Shown here: positions 57,201 to 64,000 of the stretch, in pieces
How the letters are laid out: the number at the start of each line of letters is the position of its first letter
Numbering within the stretch: the stretch's first letter is position 1
Notes under the pieces: model-generated
Told to the model about the DNA's origin: nothing
The model's input: the letters and a program-made list of their open reading frames with translations, nothing else
Database searches by the model: none
Position numbers and translations under genes: made by a program
DNA from: Paratinospora sagittata
Taxonomy: Eukaryota; Streptophyta; Magnoliopsida; Ranunculales; Menispermaceae
DNA length: 64,000 nucleotides
Direction: 5' to 3'
NCBI GenBank assembly: GCA_035771175.1
Contig: CM069600.1
Location: forward strand, 8,455,729 to 8,519,728

Positions 57201-60200
57201 AATGGTAGATGCAGTTGTTTTGGAATTTTGATCACAAACCTCTTGTAGTTTTCCAGCAATATCTTCAAGAAAACTTGAGTCTGGATGGACAACAACCATC
57301 TCCCTGCAATTGATCAAAACTATTTAAAATGTAAATAAAAAAGGAGCGTGCAAAACAAAGCAGATGGTAAATGATTGTAAATTCGTAATACATAAGCTTG
57401 AAGAGAATCGAGACACCAGGAAAAATTACAAGCATACCTAAGTGGTGTCTTCAGAGGCTTGTTATGACGCTCCCGAATATTGCGTGCAAGATCAATAACT
57501 GTCATCATCCTTGTAACACTTCGTTCAATGCGTTCATCCCTCTAAAGAACCATAGTCAACATATGAGTCAAGAGCTAAAAAAATGGGAAATGAATAAAAA
57601 GTACGAACAATGTATAGCTCGTATCTCAATTTAATAGATAGAAATTACTAGCACACTGTTAGACAAAAAAGTACCTTTCCTCCTGATTGAGGAAATTGGC
57701 AATAGTGAATGCTTTCCTCCGATCCCTTTGAAACCTTCCGCAGATTTTGATAAAGACCTTCTGTGAAGAATGGTGTGAATGGAGCCATAACTTTACACGT
57801 AGTTAGAAGCACCTGTAGTTCATTATTAAAGAACAAAAGATATTACACATGAAATGTATCTGTTTGATACAAAATTAGCATCAAGAGATAATTGATTGTT
57901 AAAGAAGCATTAATAACAGGAAACAATAACAATTTACTAGATAACCGACCAACAAATAACACCATTCAGCTCAAATTCAAAACAATTTCCATAATAAGGA
58001 AAACTGAGAACCAAAATCTGGAATCTATATATGTATTGCCAATTCACATATTGAACCATTTAATCACCAATAATTGTAGTGCACTGTAGTGCTTAAGTGC
58101 CTAGAAACAAGAAGGTGACGGATTCCTAAGGATCTAATACTGAGTATAAAAAGGAGGTAAGCCAGTATTAACCCAATTTTGCAGACTGCAAGACTTGCCT
58201 CCTCATAATTGGATTATGCAAGCTAATATAATTTCCAAAAGTTTCACACATTCCTCATGTAGAAGCCCGAACTCTTGGACAAGGGTCGGATTCATTGAAT
58301 CAAACGGTTGGGTAGGTTAGCTCTCCCACTCTCCTTGCTTTCTCTCAAAAATGTCATCCTCTGATGAAAATACCCCCACATCTTATGTTACTCTTTAGGA
58401 ATCAAACTCCAAATTAAACAGACTTTTGTCATGACTACAACTTAAAAAGAAATTTTTGCAACAGATTTTTTGTAGTGATTGAAATCCTATACGACCAAAA
58501 AGCTTCTAGGGGCAAGGATGCCTCTAGGACAAGGATCGGGGAGAGGTCGATGGTGGGGTCAAAGAGAAACAAATGACTAGACAAGAAATGGTCAAAATTC
58601 AAAAAGGGTGGGGGATCCCGATGGAAGGAACATGAAAACCCTCAGGGTCACCGATCACACTCGTTTAGTTAGTCTCTTAAAAGGTATAAAGTTCGGCTTG
58701 TTGAAGATGGCAAATCAACAGTGATAATAGAAGCTATAAGATCGAACATATTTTCTATTTCTGTCGATTTGGGGATTGCCCTCTAGCTGACGAAGGCAAT
58801 TCACGGCAAAAGGGACGACAACATCAAAAGAATCATCGCAACAACTCCTTTTTCATCCTCTTAGAATCGTTCACGAATAACAGGGGGGTTTTTTTTGCAT
58901 ATCACGAAGGTTGACTGAGGTTCTCAACGTGGCGTCTTCATTCTCGATGAAGGTAATCAGTTGTAGTGGAAGGCACTCCTAGATAGCTTAAACAACCTAT
59001 TGTTTGGTTCTAAGGAGAAGTAAGAGTGATGCTCGCCAGCTAGCTCCAGCAAAAAAGACAAAAGATTGAAAATGAATGCAAGGGTCCAAGGTCATTTAAG
59101 GATGCAGTGGTCATTTTAGTTCATTTAGTTCAATCCTACTTGATGATTCATATTCAACACCATACCATTTTCATTACCTACTTTGGAAAGCACTAGTAAA
59201 TTCAAAAGTCAAATTCCTGGGTTGGGTAGCTACCCCGATAGGCTTAACACAAGCGATGTTCTTCATTGGAGGCTTCCAAACATGTGTACCTCCCCATATT
59301 GGTGTTATCTTTGTAAACAATACCTGGAGTCGGTTGGGCACATATGTCGGAGATGCCCATTAGCTCAAAAATGGAGTAGATGGTGCTCTCATTTTCCAAT
59401 TATGGATTCTTCGGATGTGGGTGGATCAAAAGTCAATATCTTTCCATTTTTGGATCATACTCATCCTTCTTGGAAAGGACATTGGAGTGTGCTATGTGTG
59501 ACAGTTCTATGGTCCATTTGGAAGGAGAGGAATTCGTGAATTTTCGAGGGTGAGGAATGCTCATCAGCTCAGGTTTGAGAGAATTCTCAACTATTGGCCT
59601 CTTTTTGGATTGTTGATAGTAAGTTGTCAAAGGGTTACACACTTAATGATTGGTTGAGAGGGTGAGGTAGTTTTGTGTAAGTAAGCGCATATAGTGCCAC
59701 CCTCATCTAGTCCTTTTGACCTATTTTATTTTATATAATTTTGTTTGTTTCTCAAAAAAAAAAAAAAAAAAAAAACCTACAAGACCTACTATTATCCCCT
59801 CTTATTAACGTGGTTATGCATCTGCCACTTAAAACAACAATTTTTCAACTGAACTCAACTCAAAAGGCCTTTTTACAACTACACGGAGTCAGCAACATGA
59901 ATTCGCTTTCCCTTAATCCGCTCTATCAACGGCTTAATCATACTTTTCATGGTACAGGTAATAAATTAGGTCATTACATCAACCTTTTCATACTTGTACA
60001 TAATGGACTAGTTTGAAGCAAGGACTAAAAATTAGCCGAATTTCGGCGAAATTAGCCAAATTTTTTTGGTTTTTTCACCATCGAAGCGAAAAGTGGGATG
60101 TAAAATAAAAAATGCAAAAATTCGCTAAATAATTCGATAAACTTCGACAACTTCGACGAAATTCGATAAACTTCGACAAAAGTTTAGTTTTTCAATAAAA

Positions 60201-63009
60201 AAATGCAAAAATTTGAGCAAAAATTCGATAAAATTCGACAAAATTCGATGAAGTTAGACAGAGAAGTAAAAAAGATGTTACTTCATCAATAAAAAACAAA
60301 AAAAAAACGAATAATTATGTATTATTTTCAACTTCATCAACCAACATAGCAATATAAATTTTAAAAAATAATTTAACAAGTTAACAAATTATGTAGTTTA
60401 TGGGATATGCTTTACCAAAAAAAAAAAAAGAAGCAAAATAAATAAATAGTTAAAGTCGAAATAAGATAAAAACTTAAAAGTAAATTAAAAGATTTCCTAA
60501 AGTCATCTTTTTTTAGTTAACTCTTATGAAACAAGATTAATAAACAACACATTCAAATAATAAACTAATAAATTAAGCATGATAGAATTCAAACTAGTAA
60601 AGTATATGGTCGAGAAACAAGCCACCACAAAATTAAATATCAAAATAAAGAAAACAAATTAAGACCAAAAGCAGTCATTCAAATTCATCAACTCACTTAA
60701 CAAGATTGATTTTGTTAGGTCGCTTATTGATATTTTTATGTATTAAAAGTGTCTATTTATATTAGTTTTTAGCTTATACTACAATAAATTTAGATATTTA
60801 AGCATATATGCAAAAATTCTCTAAATTTCTCTAATTTAACAAATTTTTACAAAAATTCTCCATGTCGAATTAAACTTCTCCGAATTAATTCTGATTTTTG
60901 AAGGTCGAAGTTTAGGGCGAAATCGAAGTTTCGTACCTTGGTTTGAAGATTGGACTTTGAAGCAAGATAAAGGTTGCTCCATTGTGACTAGAGGGTATAA
61001 GTAGAAATCCAAAAACAACCTCTCTATAATGCAAGGATAAGGCAGCATATATTGATCCTTCCTTAGATCCTACAATAGTGGGAGCCTTGTGCATGGACCA
61101 CACTCCTATTTCGGTTTCTACATAATAGATAGGTTTTGAATTGACAATCCACAGGAGCTTACATGTTTTGCCAGCTTAGGAGCTTTATCTAAACCCTTGG
61201 TCTACATAAAGAAAGCCACCTAGGAAAATTCTTAAATTAACTTAGATAATGAGGTAACTCCTTGTGAAATGTTCTAATTGACAAATTGCCAACATGGAGT
61301 TGGTGCAGTTGGTAAAGAGGTGGCTTTAGAACCCAAAGGTCCCAGGTTCAACTCTTGTCACTACCTCACCCTAGGAGGTGAGGGGGATTAATGAGTCAGG
61401 AATCGGCCCGATCCCTCTCCGAAAGTACGGTTTGGTGATGGAACTGGTTATACAACTAACATTGTTTCTTCTCTGGTAAAAAAAAAAAGAGTTCTAATTG
61501 ACAAATTTCTAGGACCATTTCCACTCTCTTGAAATAGCCAAAAGGACAAAAGCACATTCCTATATTTCATGTATAGTTCGAACTTCACTTGGTTTGGCAT
61601 TGCAAAAATGTTGATGATAACAAATCAAATCTCTACCAACCCAACCAAATTCCCCCTCTACGTGTGTATCAGAATAGAAATAAGCATATACTTTAATGGC
61701 ATGTGAAAGAAGCGGAAGAAATCTTTGAGTTTGAAACCTGTCACTTGGATATTCCAGTTAGCAAGCACTGACCCAGTTGAGAAATAGACTCCAATGAGGT
61801 GTAACGTCATCTAACCCAGAATATGAAAACATACACTTAAACAGGGTTAGTGAGCAAAATCATTCTTACATGATAAAGAGTGGACAATGCTCTCCGACAG
61901 TCTTCTTCTCCAGTGCGTCCTTTAAGCCTCTTCCGATTAAATCGGACATATATGTTTGTGAGATTGTCAATGAATTTAAGAAGATATGGCACCACCTAAA
62001 ATGGAACAAATATAAGGTGGCAGCAAAAATACAAAATAAAAATTGCACGATGTAAGACCACCAGATATGCTGCCTACATAAAGAAGTAGATGTTGGGTAG
62101 GGCATGTGTCTCAGCTACTAGAATTAATATTTTTGTTTAGGACTAGTCAAAAGACTCAAACCCTAACACAGGACCATATCTACAACAACTATTATGTGGG
62201 CTGTGCAGAGGGGCCCTGGGCATCCAGATCACCCTGGCAACATAGAACCTTACTGCATAGAATTTTCAAATGCATCAAAAGAGTAGAGCACCGTATAAAG
62301 CCGATATGCATCCATCTCTTGGTGCACAAAGTGAACCAGACTCTCTGTTGCAGAGTAGATCCACTGATCAAGCACGTTTGATGATTCCTGAAGAGTAATC
62401 AGATCTATAGGAATAAATGGTGCAAATCCCTCCACCTCAAGTCTCTTGGCATTTTGAACAAGAAACCTATATGCGTTATACCATGGAAGAAAGACGTCTT
62501 TCACCTGCATAGACATTTGTATAGAAGATTAGGAATGCATTCAAAGTTCAACAGTTGAAAATAGGGGGAAAAAAAAAAGAATGCTCATTGGATTTCGATT
62601 TAAGAAAATTAGTTAAGAGTATGGGCTGTGTAAAGATCAAGCAAACTACTCACAACTCCATATACTCCATCCTTTTTGAATCTTAAAGGCTCCGCACGCA
62701 CAACTGGAGAATTGATAACATACAACCTCAAAGCATCCTGCATGATAGTAAATGTTTTTTAAAGCAAATAAATGAACTCCAACTACAACAATCAAACAAT
62801 TTTCCAACTAAAAAGAAGTAAACAACATGTGTTGGAACTGATAACTTACTGCCCCATAATCATCTATGAGTTCAGTAGGTGGAGGATAGTTCCTCAATCT
62901 TTTACTCATTTTTTTCCCGTCTGCTGCAAGGATTAGTCCATTGCAGATGAGATTCCTAAATGCAGGCTTTCCAAATAATGCGGTAGACAAAACCATTAAA
63001 GTGTAGAAC
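51258..63009 (-). CDS. IleRS: Isoleucyl-tRNA synthetase, cytosolic type, C-terminal half (16 exons)
   Basis: Class I ligase that charges tRNA-Ile with isoleucine. Exons on the minus strand, 5' to 3': 63009-62850, 62737-62654, 62504-62292, 61995-61870, 57812-57675, 57541-57438, 57303-57240, 55216-55128, 55043-54902, 54779-54716, 54594-54527, 54028-53906, 52598-52533, 52080-51969, 51860-51769, 51374-51258 (stop TAA). All introns are GT-AG and every junction keeps frame, giving about 586 residues of a protein usually near 1,150-1,200. Exon 1 has [17 protein letters not shown] and the KMSKS-type motif KKMSKRL. Exons 3-5 form the anticodon-binding domain ([37 protein letters not shown]). Later exons are the C-terminal extension ([68 protein letters not shown]). 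No inactivating change is visible, so it is probably functional. The HIGH-motif half lies beyond the right edge. Confidence 0.95.
51442..51534. repeat. 49-bp tandem duplication in the last IleRS intron
   Basis: 'gtattataataagaata' starts units at 51442 and 51491; both continue 'tttgaaagagttcaccg' or a one-base variant. It does not touch the splice sites. Confidence 0.85.
52599..53905 (-). other. IleRS intron 12 (1.3 kb) with duplication and hairpin
   Basis: It holds a T run near 53052-53065 followed by a stretch resembling the reversed 3' end of a retroposon, a 65-bp tandem duplication (53138-53264) and a perfect 12-bp stem with a 3-base loop at 53250-53276. (CCCT)n follows at about 53299. 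No coding. Confidence 0.6.
53138..53264 (+). repeat. 65-bp tandem duplication in an IleRS intron
   Basis: Units start 'gataagctgtacc' at 53138 and 'gataagccgtacc' at 53203 and share 'attggagagatttcctgctg' and 'aaggccctgaac'. Confidence 0.85.
55217..57239. other. IleRS intron 7 (2.0 kb) with LINE 3' fragment
   Basis: On the plus strand, 55980-56340 reads like the C-terminal end of a plant L1-type LINE ([38 protein letters not shown]) followed by a T-rich 3' end and 'ataaaaaaat'. The rest is AT-rich, with (GA)n near 56990-57005. The frame at 55644-55964 has no recognisable domain. Confidence 0.5.
58500..59775 (+). mobile_element. LINE (L1-type) with internal deletion in IleRS intron 4
   Basis: At about 58560-59010 broken frames resemble the ORF1 N-terminal region of plant LINEs ([46 protein letters not shown]). 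At 59183-59539 an open frame carries the reverse-transcriptase zinc-binding region ([46 protein letters not shown]). The endonuclease and RT domains between them are missing. It ends in a 22-base A tail (59754-59775). It lies antisense to the host gene and is inactive. Confidence 0.7.
60011..60948. mobile_element. hAT-type non-autonomous transposon with 8-bp duplication GTTTGAAG
   Basis: The element at 60019-60940 (922 bp) begins CAAGGACTAAAAATT and ends CGTACCTTG; the terminal repeat is CAAGG plus weaker matching (right end reversed: CAAGGTACGAAACTTCG). It is flanked by GTTTGAAG at 60011-60018 and 60941-60948. Subterminal 'ttcgacgaa', 'attcgataaa' and 'cgaaatcgaag' motifs cluster near both ends. 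An 8-bp duplication with CA...TG ends fits the hAT superfamily. No transposase is coded. It sits in intron 4 of IleRS. Confidence 0.8.
61271..61507 (+). mobile_element. tRNA-derived SINE copy 2 with perfect 17-bp target duplication
   Basis: GTTCTAATTGACAAATT lies at 61271-61287 and 61491-61507. The 203-bp element between starts 'gccaacatggagttggtgca' then 'gttggtaaagagg' (A box), 'ggtcccaggttcaactc' (B box, about 61338), 'gagggggattaatgagtc' and 'ctaacattgt', and ends in an A run. It matches the copy at 43974-44180 and is the best-preserved member. It lies in IleRS intron 4, 362 bp upstream (on the plus strand) of exon 4. Confidence 0.85.
62898..62912 (-). other. KMSKS-class catalytic motif (KMSKR) of IleRS
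   Basis: The minus-strand codons give K-M-S-K-R in the context [14 protein letters not shown]. This loop stabilises the adenylate transition state in class I synthetases. Cytosolic IleRS of eukaryotes commonly has KMSKR. Confidence 0.9.
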
Positions 63010-64000
63010 CTGCATCATTGCACAAAGGCATTAATAACCCCATTCAAGCCTACACAACTTCAGCAAACTGATAGATCCTAAAAGAAAAATGCAGAATTAA
63101 TCGAGCTATATAATAGCCAGTCATTTCACATATCCGTAATTGGATGGGAAGATTGCTAATTGGAGCCTAGCCGTTCATTGCCTTGAAACAAAACTGAATC
63201 AAATGGGACATTGGTAAATCAAATCAAGAATAATAAAAATCATTCACATATTCTGAATGATCCGTTCAACAATCTATATATAGGTCAGGACCCATACATG
63301 CTGAATTTGACTCATAGTTTCATTTATGGTCTTTTGATCCCATATAAAAATTTCAATGGGTGATTTTGGTGAGATTGATCTAATTTAAGTTTGATAAGGA
63401 TGCTTCTTCACAAAGAGGAGTATTTACAAACATCTACTCCATTTAACTTTCAGACAAGTGGTGGTAGAAGCAGAAAACTCCATAATTGTTTAGATTTCCT
63501 ACCATATTATACTAAGCCATGAATATTAAATTTTCATGCTAAATAAATAACTGTAACTGAAAATGAATTATTTTGAAGATTTTATTTGCAAAAACAATGA
63601 TAAGTCAAACTACATACCAAAGTACATCAAGGATAACTTACTTAAACTTGTATGTTAAGGAACTGTGCTTAACAATCTATTCACATATATTTTCCTATAG
63701 GAATCTTGTAAATTCTTTGAATAATAAAACTCAATTTGTAATCATAGGGATTTCTTTTTAAACTTCAGCATGAGATTCCCAGGCAATGAGATGCCACCGT
63801 TGGATTCGAATCATTTTCCTTTGAATCATAAATTTTATGATCATTTATTTGAATATGATTTATCTCAACCATACAACATATAAACTGAGGCAAAATCTCA
63901 AATGTTTCACATGGCATGAGTTCAAATGTTATTCAATGTAGTTGATGTAAAAGCTCAAAATCTGCAGCATACGTGTCATCAAAGACCAGATAAATACATG
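63010..64000 (-). other. IleRS intron at the right edge
   Basis: Upstream of exon 63009-62850 the next expected residues (the GLDQTRGW region before FYTL) are not found in any frame up to 64000, so the remaining 991 bp are intron. No transposon or repeat is recognised. Confidence 0.55.

Noticed and set aside
59183..59539. Possible host zinc-finger gene in the IleRS intron
   Set aside because: The Cys/His pattern and WSIWKERN ending are those of the LINE reverse-transcriptase zinc-binding region, followed by an A tail.

Overview
The window is plant nuclear DNA, most likely from a dicot-type angiosperm. It is AT-rich, packed with nested Ty3/gypsy and Ty1/copia LTR retrotransposons, and ends in a many-intron housekeeping gene that is clearly plant/eukaryote cytosolic isoleucyl-tRNA synthetase. 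The species cannot be told from the sequence alone.

Left block (1-14084): a minus-strand chromovirus-type gypsy element (here 'D') spans 1-13993, with its 3' LTR cut by the window start and its 5' LTR at 12823-13993. Two other elements sit inside it. A 3.07-kb solo LTR (650-3719) is flanked by the 5-bp duplication ATGGG. A Tat-type gypsy element ('E', 6643-~12610) has lost its protease, reverse transcriptase and RNase H but keeps a gag piece, an integrase and a long antisense gene with its own TATA box and introns. D itself lies in the LTR of another gypsy element ('F') whose LTR end and primer-binding site follow at 13994-14100.

Middle-left block (14085-28120): remnants of a minus-strand copia element (14932-18116) are split by a gypsy solo-type LTR (16022-17805) and capped by a second LTR (from 18117). 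Next come long SIRE/Maximus-like copia LTRs in opposite orientations (minus 19983-~22390, plus ~24520-27347) with a SIRE-like 3' internal region between them, then a plus-strand copia RT/RNase H remnant ending in a polypurine tract and LTR start at 28121. These long LTRs carry arrays of short CpG-bearing inverted-repeat modules.

Middle block (28121-51257): mostly AT-rich intergenic DNA without a recognisable host gene. It holds one more broken copia element (~32400-36950) split by a second copy of the 1.8-kb LTR, a foldback/direct-repeat structure (37247-38668), a MITE-like element, several tRNA-derived SINE-like elements (two with clear target duplications), a 300-bp triplicated segment, microsatellites and a degraded gypsy RT piece. 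Four short islands of higher GC with plant promoter-type motifs stand out but have no attached gene.

Right block (51258-63009, running toward the right edge): 16 exons of isoleucyl-tRNA synthetase on the minus strand, from just upstream of the KMSKS motif to the stop codon. All phases join correctly, so this copy looks functional. Its introns have collected an internally deleted LINE, a hAT-type non-autonomous element with an 8-bp duplication, a SINE with a 17-bp duplication, a second LINE fragment and local tandem duplications. The 5' half of the gene lies beyond the window.

No CRISPR array, rRNA, genuine tRNA gene or bacterial-type system is visible. The most unusual material is the antisense intron-bearing gene in E, the extra C-terminal coding region of D, the palindromic module arrays in the SIRE-like LTRs, and the foldback structure at 37-38.7 kb.
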